64,000 bases of DNA from Spiroplasma endosymbiont of Polydrusus cervinus (GCF_964019755.1 NZ_OZ026469.1:186001-250000); one strand, 5' to 3'. Numbered from the stretch's first letter, positions 35,604 through 45,870 are shown. Notes: generated by a model not told the origin, from the sequence alone. Program-made: numbers and translations.

Positions 35604-36662
35604 ATGGCAATATCAGACGTATTAAAAAATACATTTAACATTTCACCAAAAGCACCGCGTAAATTTATTGCGATTGACTTAGGTACCACTAATTCAATTG
35701 CTTATGTTGCGGGGAGAGGCATCATTTTTAATGAAGCATCAGTAATGGCATTTGAAATCGGAACTAATAAACTAATAGCATTGGGGGATGATGCTAAAAA
35801 GTTAATTGGAAAAACCCACGATAAAATTGAAATTTATTCACCATTACGAAATGGTGCAGTTACAGATTTAACTATTGCAGAAGAATTTATTGAACAAATA
35901 GGAAAAAAAGCAAAGGTAACTGAGTTATGAAAAAATGCTATTGTTTTAATTTCATGCCCCAAAATTGTTACAGACTTAGAAAAACAAGCAATAATTAAAA
36001 TGTGTAAAAATATTGGTGCTGACTTTGTAAAAATTGAAGAAGATTCATTAATGGCAGCCTTGGGAGCAGGCGAAAATATTTTTGCACCAAAAGGAACTTT
36101 TATTTTAGATATTGGTGGTGGCAAAACAAGTTGTGCCATTATCTCTGCTGGTGGAATAGTTGAAAGTAAATCAATTAAAACAGCCGGAAATTATATTGAT
36201 GAAGAAATCCTAAAATATATTCGTGCAAAACACACCATCTCAATTGGTATCGTAACCGCTGAACAAATTAAAAAACAAATTGGTTCGTTATACAAAACAA
36301 AAGAAAATAAAAAAATGATTATTTTTGGCCGTGATGTTGTAACAGGAATGCCAAAAGAAACCGAGATTTTAGACTCAGAAATTAGAAAATTATTAATAAG
36401 CATTTTTTCATCAATTACGCAATTAATAACAGAAGTTTTAGAAAAAACTCCTGCTGAATTAGCTGGGGATGCTGTTGCTAACGGTATTTTAGTTACTGGC
36501 GGATGTTCCCAAATTGCTGGAATGAAAGAATTCTTATCCGAATATTTCCAAATTCCTGTTCAAATAGCTAAAAATGCTAACACATCTGTTATTGACGGAT
36601 GTATAGCCTATGAGAAAAAAATTAGAACTGAATTAATTGAAGAAAATAAAAAAAATAGATAA
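35604..36662 (+). CDS. mreB: MreB paralogue with substituted catalytic residues
   Basis: 352 residues from ATG at 35604 (SD AAAGGAG). FIAIDLGTTNSIAYVAGRG is phosphate loop 1. Phosphate loop 2 reads DIGGGKTSCAIISAG, with Lys where T is usual, and the catalytic helix reads IEEDSLMAALGAG, where Asp aligns with the ATP-hydrolysing Glu. Comparable changes are recalled for one or two Spiroplasma MreB classes with low ATPase, so this is likely an MreB3- or MreB1-like filament former. Transcription may come from the foldback immediately upstream; a terminator overlaps the stop. Confidence 0.88.
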
Positions 36663-36690
36663 GGATTTTAAACCTTATCTATTTTTTTAT
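36653..36690 (+). terminator. terminator of the second mreB
   Basis: 12-bp stem AAATAGATAAGG / CCTTATCTATTT, loop of 8, then TTTTAT. It includes the stop codon and fuses into a short IS30a end (to 36712). Confidence 0.88.
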
Positions 36691-36725
36691 GATTTAGTTT
36701 TACAGTATACAGTTTTATTTTTTTT

Positions 36726-36734
36726 TGATATAAT
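36726..36734 (+). promoter_or_regulatory. extended -10 promoter for the ABC exporter
   Basis: TGATATAAT (TGn plus TATAAT), 56 bases ahead of the start. Confidence 0.5.
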
Positions 36735-36789
36735 ACATTGATAAGATAGCAAATATTATGCTCGCATTTTTAAGAAATGAGGTGAGGTT

Positions 36790-38685
36790 ATGGGGAAAAT
36801 TAAAGAGTTAATTGATATTAATAAAATTGAGAAGAATTTACATTACAATGAATTATATGAAAAAAATAAAACTCGTAAGCAAGAAACGCCATTAGAAATG
36901 ATGAAGCGGATTAAGGCACCTCGCATTGGTTTTTTTAAGTTCGTTGCGATTTATTATCGTCGTTATATTTTACGTTCATTGACAATTTTACTAGCATTGG
37001 TAGTCAGCTCCACTTCAATTGTTATAATGACTTTTTTAATTAACCAGTTAATGAGTGAAATTTTATATGAATTTGGGGATGACCCAAAGGCAATAACAAC
37101 CAGATTAAGATGATATATATGATTAATTATTATTGGGGTTGATTTATTAGTAGCCGTAATCACAACCAATGTTCGAGAACGAGTAGGTGGGATGTTAGGA
37201 AGGAATATTGAAATTGATGTCCGTAATGCGGTGTTAAATAATTTAGTTAATTTAAACATTGGTTATTATTCTGATAAAAAAATTGGAGAAACAATGACAA
37301 AATTAATTAATGATACCCAAGTAATTGGCGATGAATCACAATTAACACCAGCTAACTTAATTAGTATTCCAATTATTTTTATTGGTAGTGCTATTTCGTT
37401 GTTAAATATTGATTGAAAATTAGCATTAATTTGTTTAGGCTCAACAGCATTATTTATGACTGCTGTTGCCGTAACTTTCCGTTCACAAGCAGCAGAAACA
37501 GAAAATATTCGTACTAAAATTACCAATGTTAATGGGGATGTAACAGACCGCATTGCTTCAATTGCTTTAATTAAATCAACTGGAGCGGAAGAATATGAAC
37601 GTATTCGTTTTGAACAAATTTATAAAGAATATTATCGTGTTAATCGTCGTTTGAATCGGATTCAAGCTCGTATGACAACAATTATTATTTTATGTGCTTT
37701 GAGTTTGACAGTTATTGTTGTTTTAGCAAGTATTATTTTATATGGTAATAAAGGAGCGGAACATACTAACCGTATTATGAAAATTTTACCAGCCTTCATT
37801 ACCGGGGTTAATACATTAGCCTTTCCAATTTGAACATTGACAGGGTTAGTGCCCGGATTAGCACGGGCAACCACTTCAACAAAAAGAATTATTCAATTAA
37901 TTCGTGTCGATACAACAATTGAACCAAACCGTAATGCTCCAGCAGTAAAAGAAGTTAAAGGAGATATTATCTTAAAAGATATTGTTTTTGAATATCCCGA
38001 AAAACCTGGAGTTACTATTTTACCAAAAACAACAGTTATTTTTGAAAAAGGAAAAAGTTATGCTTTTGTTGGGGAAACAGGAAGTGGTAAATCAACAATT
38101 TCAAAATTATTATTACGTTTTTATGACCCAACAAGTGGTGACGTTATTGTTAATAATACTAATTTAAAAGAATTAAACTTATCAAGTTATTTAACGCATG
38201 TTGGTTATGTGGAACAAGAACCAAAAATTTTATTTGGAGATGTTGTGTATAATGTTAAATACGGAATCTTTAATGCTACGGATGAAGAAGTTGTTGAAGC
38301 TTGTAAAAAAGCTAATCTGCATGAGTTAGTGATGGGTTGAAAAGACGGTTATAATACCATTTTAGGAGAACGTGGTTTCATGTTATCTGGGGGCCAAAAA
38401 CAACGGTTAGTTATTGCCCGGATGATTTTAAAAAATCCCCAAATTCTAATCTTAGATGAAGCGACAAGTGCTTTGGATAATATTGTTGAAAAAGAAATTC
38501 AAGCGGAATTAGAAAAAATTATGGTTGGCAAAACAACAATTTCAATTGCCCACCGGTTAAGTACCATTAAAAATGTTGATCAAATTTTTGTATTAGGAAA
38601 AGGACAAGGAATTATTCAAAATGGAACATATGATGAATTAACTGCGATTGATGGTCCTTTCCGTGATCTACATCTAGCTGGCTAG
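36790..38685 (+). CDS. ABC exporter, fused transmembrane and ATPase domains
   Basis: 631 residues. A basic soluble N-terminus of about 60 residues, six membrane helices (about 62-330), then the nucleotide-binding domain: Walker [11 protein letters not shown]-loop YVEQEPKIL, signature LSGGQKQR, Walker [13 protein letters not shown] and H-loop IAHRLST. One polypeptide is half of a transporter and must dimerise. MdlB/MsbA-like exporter; substrate not deducible. SD GAGGTGAGG. Confidence 0.9.
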
Positions 38686-38699
38686 CAAGGAAAATAAAA

Positions 38700-38935
38700 A
38701 ATTGTTAAAATAAAAAACAATGTCGTAAATATTCAATGTTAAATTTACAAGAATTAAGTCATTTTTCTAATGAATATAATAATTTTTTTCGTTCGCCACA
38801 AAATATTATTACTTCGTATGAATTACAATATAATGTAAAATTTGGTGTATGTTTAAAAAATGTATAAATATATTAAATTAGGTTATTTTAATTTAAAAAA
38901 AGAAATGTTATATTTTAAAAATGTATTATGTAAAT
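38700..38935 (+). pseudogene. IS30a transposase fragment
   Basis: Matches the CRKYSMLNSQELSHFSNEYNN to EMLYFKN part with several small lesions. No ends. Confidence 0.7.
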
Positions 38936-38979
38936 TCAAGCAGTAAATTCTGTCTCTTGTTAGTATGATAATAACATCA

Positions 38980-39254
38980 TTTAAAATAAATGCAACTATT
39001 TTTTTTAAAAAAATTAAAATATTTGTAAATTTAGTCTATTTTAAGAATATTTAAGCACACTAAAAAATAATTTATTAAATTTTTAAAATAAACTTTATCT
39101 AAAATTATTTAAAAATACTTCTTTAGATGTTCTTCAATTTAAACAAGGTCTTAATTTTTCATTCATAACATTAATTACTCAATCTATTTCTTGTTGAGTA
39201 ACATTATTAAAATCCGCTCCCTTAATATAACGTTTTCTAAATTCATGGTTCTTC
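38980..39254 (-). pseudogene. IS30b 3' fragment
   Basis: The last 50 codons (minus: FNNVTQQEIDWVINVMNEKL, RPCLNWRTSKEVFL) and the right flank resemble the full IS30b at 52381-53382. Confidence 0.7.
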
Positions 39255-39301
39255 TAGACTGCACCCTGTTTAGTAAGTATTAATAAACAGGGTGCAGTCT
39301 A
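39255..39301. repeat. 47-bp double right end of IS3a
   Basis: TAGACTGCACCCTGTTTAG and its inverse CAGGGTGCAGTCTA flank only 15 bases; the whole IS body is deleted. Confidence 0.75.
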
Positions 39302-39420
39302 AAACTAATCAAACTATTAAAAAAATTAAAAAAGTACAAAGAAAAGTTAATAGTTATAAACCATCTAATTTAAAAAATAAATATCATAATCAATTAAGGG
39401 GTATTTTATATGGAAAATAA
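39302..39420 (+). pseudogene. 3' end of an upstream phage gene
   Basis: Open frame KTNQTIKKIKKVQRKVNSYK to LRGILYGK then TAA; it enters from the IS3a remnant and overlaps the next gene by 11 bases, a phage-like arrangement. Confidence 0.45.
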
Positions 39421-40129
39421 TTTAAGTAATTTGTTATTTATAACAGTTGAAGATGTTAAAGAAAGTAAACTTTGACAACCTATTAATGACCGTAAGCAAT
39501 CTGCTTATAATAATAATTTAATTTATAATGCTATTTTAAAAACTAGTTTATGAATGGATAGATTATCAGGTGGAATAATTTCAGATAAAATAAATAAAAA
39601 AGATTTATTTCCCTGAGTAAAAAAGATAATACTGGAATAATTGAATATGATAAATGATTAAATTATATTCAATCTGCTTGTTTATTAGCAATTATGAATT
39701 GGTATTTACCAAAAGGAGTTAATGATTTAACTGGTAGTGCATCATTTTCACAAGGTGGAGTTGCTTATTCACAAACTAATTATCCTGAATCAAATGAAAA
39801 TATTACTCGTGATGTTAAAAATGCTTTAAAATTAGCTGGTGAAATAATTGATATTATATCTAGTAAAACAGTTACAAGACCATATAATTATTATTTAGGG
39901 AATTATGTTCATCCTTGAGAAGAAGAATATAAATATATAACTAAAAAAATTTTATGAAGTATTATTATATTATTTAAAAGAAAGAGTGCAAACTGACAAT
40001 ACTATTAATATTACTCATCCAGAAATTATTGATTATAGTAAAATTGATTATAACGAATATATTAAGATTATTGTTCCGTTTGATAAAGATATTATTTATT
40101 TTGATAGTGGAATTTGAAAATCAAAATAA
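39410..40129 (+). pseudogene. phage structural protein, frameshifted
   Basis: ATG with SD AAGGGG. MENNLSNLLFITVEDVKESK, SLWMDRLSGGIISD, then after a one-base loss in an A-run (near 39623) NWYLPKGVNDLTGSASFSQG and NYYLGNYVHPWEEEYKYITK; a second shift lies near 39960. It ends YFDSGIWKSK with TAA. It precedes a fibre-like segment in the same frame, so the two may once have been one distal-tail or baseplate gene. Exact role not recognised. Confidence 0.5.
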
Positions 40130-40651
40130 AGTAATAATATTCCAACTGACATTATTAAAGATAGTGATTTAAATAAAGATTATATTGATAAAGAAAATGA
40201 TAAATATATTGTAAAAACATCACAAGATATTAATACAAAATAAAATAAATTAATAAGTGGAACAAACATTAAAACTATTAATGGTAATTCATTATTAGGG
40301 GGTGGTAATGTAACCATTATTTCTAGTAATGATTGAGAAGAAGTTGATACTCATTATTTTAGAGCGGGTCAAACTGGATATAATATTCCTAATTTTGATA
40401 AAGAAAAATATATTTATAGAATTTGAGCCTCAGGGAAAAACAGTCAGGGAGATCTAAAGAGTCAAGGAATATTGCAAACAAGGCGTGGTTTTACACAAAT
40501 AATAGGTATTATATATGATCAAATTGGTGTTAATAGTGCATGTTTAGCATTATCTATTAATCCTGATGGATTGATTAATATTGGAGTTAATGGTCCAGCA
40601 ACGTTTAGACCTTTGGAATTTGTTTTTGTTGAAAGAAAAAAAGTAAGTTAG
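40130..40651 (+). pseudogene. phage tail-fibre-like C-terminal domain
   Basis: Continues in frame after the TAA at 40127. INGNSLLGGGNVTI is the hallmark linker of phage fibre/receptor proteins, followed by a beta-rich domain (YFRAGQTGYNIPNFDKEKYI ... RPLEFVFVERKKVS). A TAA at about 40241 stands where CAA would fit, and no good start codon exists, so it is the decayed end of a longer gene. Confidence 0.6.
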
Positions 40652-40666
40652 AAAGGAGTTTAATTA

Positions 40667-40789
40667 ATGAAACAAGATAAAACAAGTTGATTAAAAGGTG
40701 TCTTACCGTGAAATTGATTTAAAAAAGACCCTATTCCAACTTATAATTGAACTAATAAAGATATTAAGAGAATGAGAAAGAAAATATAA
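40667..40789 (+). CDS. 40-residue Trp-rich phage ORF
   Basis: ATG with SD AAAGGAG. MKQDKTSWLKGVLPWNWFKK is basic and Trp-rich, four of the Trp being TGA. It lies between fibre and membrane-protein genes. Function unknown. Confidence 0.45.
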
Positions 40790-40823
40790 AATTAGGAGTT
40801 GAGTAGTTAGTTTTTATACTTTA

Positions 40824-41309
40824 ATGTTTTTAACATTAAATTGTTGATTGGAATATGGAATGATTAATGCAATTAAAGATAATATTAATTGATATAATTA
40901 CGGCCAATATTGGGGTAATGGGATTGCTATTTTATTAACACCATTATTTACATATGGAATTCAAGGTGTTTTTGTTGCTAGTAGTAAACCAAAAGTAGAT
41001 ATGAAGATTGATATTCCACGATTAAAAGTTTCTAAAATGGGATTAGTATTTACAATTTTGCCTTTAATTACTTTAATAATTTCTTTAATTATTATTTGAA
41101 TTGATAAATCAAAATGAAAAAAAGACCATTTAAGATATTGTTTAGATTGCCGGATTAATCCTCGTGTTATTCAACCAAGAATAGCAAAACAATGAAATAA
41201 TTTAGATGGTGTAACAGAAGAAATATTTAAAAATATACAAGATAAAAATATTAAAAAACAAGAACAAGAAGAAAATAACAAAGAATTAAATATAAACAAT
41301 AACTCTTAA
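40824..41309 (+). CDS. phage-segment membrane protein
   Basis: 161 residues from ATG; the frame is open 70 bases further up without a usual start, so the beginning may be a non-ATG codon near 40760-40800 where AGGAG occurs. Three hydrophobic segments: around MF LTLNCWLEYGM, GIAILLTPLFTYGIQGVFVA and LVFTILPLITLIISLIIIW; then CLDC and a charged, Gln-rich coiled tail. Could be a holin partner or a membrane-attachment protein; not recognised. Confidence 0.5.
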
Positions 41310-41420
41310 AAATAATATATAATTATAGCAAGGTTAACCAAATATAAAAAACAACAATAATTTTGTTCTGAAAGGATAGATGGCCACTGTTTGAGTAAGG
41401 ATAAGAAAGGAAATATAAAA

Positions 41421-41715
41421 ATGGAAATTAGTAATGAGTTAGTAATTACTTTACTTGTGTTAGCTGGCGCAGGGGGGGATGGGTAGTCTTGGCATTCTTG
41501 GATTATCTGCTAAAAAAATTAAAAAATATAAAGCAGAAATTAGAGAATTAAGAACTGCTGTTATTGCCCACGAAAAACATTTACGAGGACCTGATTATGC
41601 AACAGAATTAGCCCTTAAAACAGGTCAAATTAAAAACGTTAAAAAACAAGTTAAAGTAAACGATAAAAAACAAGCACAAAAAGATGCTATTAGAAAACTA
41701 ACAAATAGTATTTAA
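41421..41715 (+). pseudogene. holin-like small membrane protein with a G7 frameshift
   Basis: MEISNELVITLLVLAGAGG then, one base later, MGSLGILGLSAKKIKKYKAE ... RKLTNSI. The two frames meet at GGGGGGG (41471-41477); six G would give one 97-residue protein with one membrane helix and a basic cytoplasmic tail, the layout of small phage holins. SD GAAAGGAAA. Either a mutation, a sequencing error, or slippage-dependent expression. Confidence 0.55.
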
Positions 41716-41748
41716 AAAAATAACCAATTAAGGTTATTTTTTATTTGT
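41716..41748. terminator. bidirectional terminator between convergent phage genes
   Basis: AAAAAATAACC AATTA GGTTATTTTTT serves both the plus gene and the minus gene ending at 41734. Confidence 0.8.
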
Positions 41749-41919
41749 TTTTAAGATAACTAAATTTTCTTCACCATATGCCTTAATTAAATATTCCCAA
41801 TTTCAAGTTGAATTAATGTTTACACCTTCAATATCTGAACCAGTAATATATTCACCAAGAAGATTTTTACAAGGAACATTACCTCCTTCGGTACGATAAC
41901 ATAAAATATATTTATTCAT
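41734..41919 (-). CDS. 61-residue phage ORF
   Basis: MNKYILCYRTEGGNVPCKNL ... LIKAYGEENLVILKTNKK. Start ATG at 41919; SD weak (AGGTGAC). Soluble, not recognised. Last gene of the minus-strand early-type cluster. Confidence 0.5.
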
Positions 41920-41962
41920 GTTTTTTGTCACCTTTATTGTGACTAATATAAAAATTAATAAG

Positions 41963-42103
41963 TTATTCTATTCGTTGTGAATAAGTATCAAAGTTAGATA
42001 ATTGATTTCAAACTTTTTCTTCATTTTCATTTAAGTAAATATTAACATTTCGAATTTTACAAGAATAATATTTTCCTGTTTTTTGATTATATGACTCTTT
42101 CAT
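41963..42103 (-). CDS. 46-residue phage ORF
   Basis: MKESYNQKTGKYYSCKIRNV ... SNFDTYSQRIE; SD GAGGG lies 8 bases upstream, inside the RuvC-like stop region. Not recognised. Confidence 0.5.
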
Positions 42104-42107
42104 AATA

Positions 42108-42602
42108 TTAACCCTCATAATTAACAATAATAATGGCATCTCGTAAATGATTACTTATTTTCTCATTATTATATTTTCAACCTTTACCATATTGATAAAT
42201 TAAATTACCATCTTTATCAAATTCTCATAAACAACTATCATTATATTTACTTAAATTTTCTATATTTTTAACAACGGATTTAGTGTGTTTTGGAGAAATA
42301 GTAGCAATATATCCTTGTGTTTCTAATGAACCTAATAGTCTTAATAAATTATCTCTATCTTTTGAACCGCTGGCCTTTGTATATAAACAATTTTCTATAA
42401 AAATTGAATATTCTAGTTTATGATTATTTGATAATATTTCCTCAAATGGTTTTTCATTTTTTAAATAATTTATAATAAATTTAGAATGATTTTTTCAATC
42501 TTTATTTTTAAACTCTTGTTTATCTAATAAGATATTATTTTCAAAAACAGCAATAGCAGTAGTACCGGTTCCAGATGGGTCAATACCTATTTTTATTCCC
42601 AT
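42108..42602 (-). CDS. RuvC-like Holliday-junction resolvase
   Basis: 164 residues. MGIKIGIDPSGTGTTAIAVF gives the first Asp of the RNase H fold, YSIFIENCLYTKA the Glu, and the end SNHLRDAIIIVNYEG the last Asp with HxxDA. This is the RuvC/poxvirus-A22-like pattern used by phages to cut recombination and replication junctions. The start overlaps the likely RecT tail. Family call good; action on a specific phage is inferred. Confidence 0.7.
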
Positions 42603-43464
42603 CTTGCTCATTCCTCATTGTTATTATTAACTGTTGGCACTAAATTTGATATATCATCTTCTTTAACTATATTATCGTTTGTGTCCGCTATTTCTGTATA
42701 AGATGGGGTATTTATTATTATATTATATTATTTGATACGGGTTCATTGCTCATTTGCCCCTGATTTTTGGCGACAGTAATATCATTAAAAGGTATGTAAT
42801 CAAAATTATCATCTTCTTTAATTTCTTTTTCATCTAAATCAATGTCAGTAATATCTATACTTAATTCTTGCGCTAATTTACGATATAATTTTGCTTCAAC
42901 CATTTCTTTTGGTCATTTATTTCAAGGCGAATACTCACTATTTCCACTTGGACTACTATTTTTTAAACGGTCAATATCTGCTTTTTTTAATAAAATACCT
43001 TGATAATTTCCATTAATATCTTTTGCAAAAGCATAAGCACCAATAATTTCATTATAATCACTAGTATTTGCATTAAAATTAATCTCATGAATTTTGGGGC
43101 AAGAATTTATAGTATCCCATTCAAATTTTTCATCTTTAAATATAATAGATTTTCGTGGACTGTATACTGCTTCTTCAATTCTTTTACAATAAATTTTACT
43201 ATCAATAATAGTAGTTAATTTATTTTTAAATGGAATAATATTAAAATCTTTTCCAAAAATTAAACCTTTATTACTTAATTTAATAATTCCTAAGGCTGTA
43301 ATTTTGGCATTATCTGCATTATTAATTAATTGTAAATAACTTTGTACATTTTTCATTTTTAATTCTTCAAGTGCTAAAATATTTTCTTTTAAATATTTCT
43401 CATTAACTTTTAATTCATATTTAATAATTGCACCTTTAATATATTGTTGTAATTCATTTGTCAT
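42593..43464 (-). pseudogene. RecT-family single-strand annealing protein, 3' frameshift
   Basis: The main frame, 43464 to 42718, gives 248 residues: MTNELQQYIKGAIIKYELKV, a helical central part, then CPKIHEINFNANTSDYNEIIGAYAFAK and NKWPKEMVEAKLYRKLAQEL, the conserved W..EM..K...RRL-type RecT element. Stop TAA is reached inside an AATATAATATAATAATAAA run. A different frame beyond continues NTPSYTEIADTNDNI ... NEEWARWE and ends at 42593, overlapping the RuvC-like start, so the tail was lost by a slip in the AT repeat. The core domain is complete, so activity may remain. Confidence 0.7.
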
Positions 43465-43465
43465 T

Positions 43466-44243
43466 TTATTTTTCTCCTTTATTTATTTTGAATTTAATTC
43501 CATTAACTCTAATAGTATTAATATCTTTATTACTATCTCATTGTTCTTTAATTTCGTTTTTAACAACTTGTTCATCGATAATTAAATAATTTTTAATAAG
43601 ATTAATAAGTCCTAACTTATCGGTATTTTGTAAAAAATCATCATTAACACCTAAAATCTCAATATCTTTAACTAATATTTTTTCTTTACGAAATTTACCA
43701 ATATTTTTTTCTAATTCCCTATCTATTTTTGCTACATCTTCCATAGCACGAACTTGTTCATCTTCAATTTGGTCCATGTCTAATCCCATATCAGACGTTA
43801 AGTTATTAGCATATTCAACCCTATTTTCTTGTTCTTGTTTTTTTAGTTTGAATAAACTGTTGTTGTTTTAAATATTGAACTTGTATTAGGCTATTTTTAA
43901 TTTCAATTTTATTATTTTGAAGTATTTTTTCTAAATTAATAACATTAACTCTAATTCGATTTAATTCATCTTTAAAATCTTTTATTAATTCTAATGGTTC
44001 TCTAAAAACAAAATCAATTTTACTAATAGCACTGGGTATATCTTTTAAATGTATATCTTGATAACCATTTAATGTATAATGATTAAGGTGACGATAGATA
44101 AACTCTGTTAATTCTTGACCATGATTATCAATTCAATTTTTAATTGGTAATTCTTTTAAACTTAATTTTTTAAAATCATTACCTTTTAAATAAAATGGAT
44201 AAGTAATATTTTTAATTTGATTATTTAATGTTAAATCTGCCAT
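43466..44243 (-). pseudogene. phage protein upstream of recT, A7 frameshift
   Basis: Start 44243 (MADLTLNNQIKNITYPFYLK, SD GAGGAAA). About 132 residues to QFIQTKK, then one extra A in a run of seven (near 43843) shifts the frame; the rest is QEQENRVEYANNLTSDMGLD ... RVNGIKFKINKGEK. Corrected length 258 residues, mostly coiled-coil/helical. Its place before recT is where phages carry an exonuclease or partner protein, but I see no nuclease motif. Confidence 0.55.
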
Positions 44244-44266
44244 TATTAAATTTCCTCTAATTGCAT

Positions 44267-44392
44267 TTATTCAATTAAATTATCAATATCTTCATAAGCA
44301 CTTTCTTCTGAATGACATTCTTCTAATACTATATTAAATAAATCTTCTTCTGTATAAACATAACCATCCTCATTTTTTCACATATTATTCAT
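44267..44392 (-). CDS. 41-residue acidic phage ORF
   Basis: MNNMWKNEDGYVYTEEDLFN ... AYEDIDNLIE, SD GAGGTGATAAATT inside the preceding gene, with an 8-base overlap. Very acidic; not recognised. Confidence 0.5.
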
Positions 44393-44675
44393 AATTTATC
44401 ACCTCGTAATCTGCTTCTTCATCTTCTAAATAATCACCTATTAAACCTTTAACTTCATCAATTTGATATCATTTTAAATTTAAATCAAAATCTGTTGACA
44501 ATAAAATATTACCTACATATCTTTCTTCATTACCAAATTTAAGATATAAATTTAATTCTCAACTCATATCATAATCACTATCAATTTGTGCATAAATAAT
44601 ATCTTTATTACTAATTTTTAATGCTTTATTATTAATTCATTTTTCATTTAAGTAATCACTAATACAATATGACAT
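44385..44675 (-). CDS. 96-residue acidic phage ORF
   Basis: MSYCISDYLNEKWINNKALK ... GDYLEDEEADYEVINYE; SD GGAGGAATAAGAAA. Beta-rich appearance, acidic end. Overlaps the next ORF. Not recognised. Confidence 0.55.
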
Positions 44676-44688
44676 TTTCTTATTCCTC

Positions 44689-44814
44689 CTAATTCTTTTT
44701 ATTGTTTAATGCTCAATGTTCATCAGTAATATCATCAAGTGATACAAGGTAACTTCTAAGCATTATTTGATTTAATTTATTAATTATGTATTTATTTAAC
44801 TTTTTCTTTTTCAT
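44689..44814 (-). CDS. 41-residue basic phage ORF
   Basis: MKKKKLNKYIINKLNQIMLR ... DDITDEHWALNNKKN; AAGGGAT upstream. First ORF of the minus-strand cluster. Not recognised. Confidence 0.45.
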
Positions 44815-45383
44815 ATATATCCCTTCGTTAAATTATTTTATTAATTTTTTTAATTCTCTTTTTTTAACTCGCTGGCACCCACTCCCAAGTGAAAGTACCA
44901 AAGCGAGAATTAGTTATATAATTAAGGTATTTATCTATTTATTTACTTCGCCGCCCGCTTCACTTTGAGGGTGAGCGGTTGCGGTATATTATTCAATAAT
45001 CGATAGTTGTTTTTTATTGTTTACGCCAGAGAATTCTCTCTCTTCATCCGCACCATTTCAGGTCAAAACGTTCAGTTTTTAAAATAAATTCACTAGCACC
45101 TTGAAGAGCCTGGTGCTGGCTTTGTGGTTTGTTTTAAACCGCTGTCACTTCTAAGAAGTAATATCTATCGCAAATTTATTTATAAAGTGATCATCTCAAT
45201 ATTTATTGTCGTTTGATGTTGACTATACACTTATCACGACTATCGCTTAGTTTAAATATAACCAGCGCCGATTTACATATTTCCTCATACACTATTTCAG
45301 TACTTGCCTCGGCTAGCTGTGGAAAATGAATTATTTAATCCATTTAGTACTTAATTATTAATAAATAACCGTTCCACACTACA
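44815..45383. other. structured, GC-richer non-coding block
   Basis: No convincing ORF. It is clearly less AT-rich than the surroundings and has several hairpins: CTCGCT/AGCGAG (44866 region), CCGC..GCTTCAC/GTGAGC..GCGG (44951 region), AGCACC/GGTGCT (45093 region). Lies at the head of the early-type phage cluster; a replication or packaging site is possible. Confidence 0.4.
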
Positions 45384-45623
45384 TTAAGTTGTTTTATAAA
45401 ATTTAAGTTTAAAAGAACCAGTTTTATCATCAAAGATAATTTTTGAATTTTCTAAGCATTTATAAAACCGCTTTTGTTTTTTATCTTTTGTTCGATTTAA
45501 TAAATCTTTATGTTTTTCACAAGTTCATAAAACTCTATTTGATACAAATTCTTCGGTAATGAACGATATTGTTTTATAGCAGTTATCAATATCGCAAATT
45601 TGTTGTTGCTTATTAATTGCTAT
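45384..45623 (-). CDS. 79-residue protein with Cys/His motif and non-ATG start
   Basis: No ATG opens the frame. ATA at 45621-45623 follows AAGGAAGGAG with 6 bases between and is the best start (ATA is an allowed start in genetic code 4). The product reads AINKQQQICDIDNCYKTISF ... VLWTCEKHKDLL ... KLKFYKTT. C-x4-C and a later C-x2-H resemble a small zinc knuckle and repeat the pattern in the 7037 gene. Function unknown. Confidence 0.4.
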
Positions 45624-45680
45624 TACTTACTCCTTCCTTTATTAAGTTTTTTATTTATTAGCCAAATTAATTAACTAAAA

Positions 45681-45836
45681 CAGAGAAAGGACAACACCGT
45701 AAAATAGGAGAAAAACAGTTACACTTTGTAAAGATTTCTAAGATATTTAATAAATGTGTAATACAACTTTAAGTTAACGAAAAAGTTGTGATAAAAAGTT
45801 TTTATTTTAAGAATTTAAAATGCTGTCCTTTCTCTG
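45681..45836. repeat. 13-bp inverted repeat with 130-base centre
   Basis: CAGAGAAAGGACA (45681-45693) and TGTCCTTTCTCTG (45824-45836), flanked outside by AATTAATT on both sides. Inside is a smaller hairpin ACAACTTTAAGTTAACGAAAAAGTTGT. No ORF. Confidence 0.6.
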
Positions 45837-45870
45837 AATTAATTAATAATTATGGGTTTACAAATAAAAA

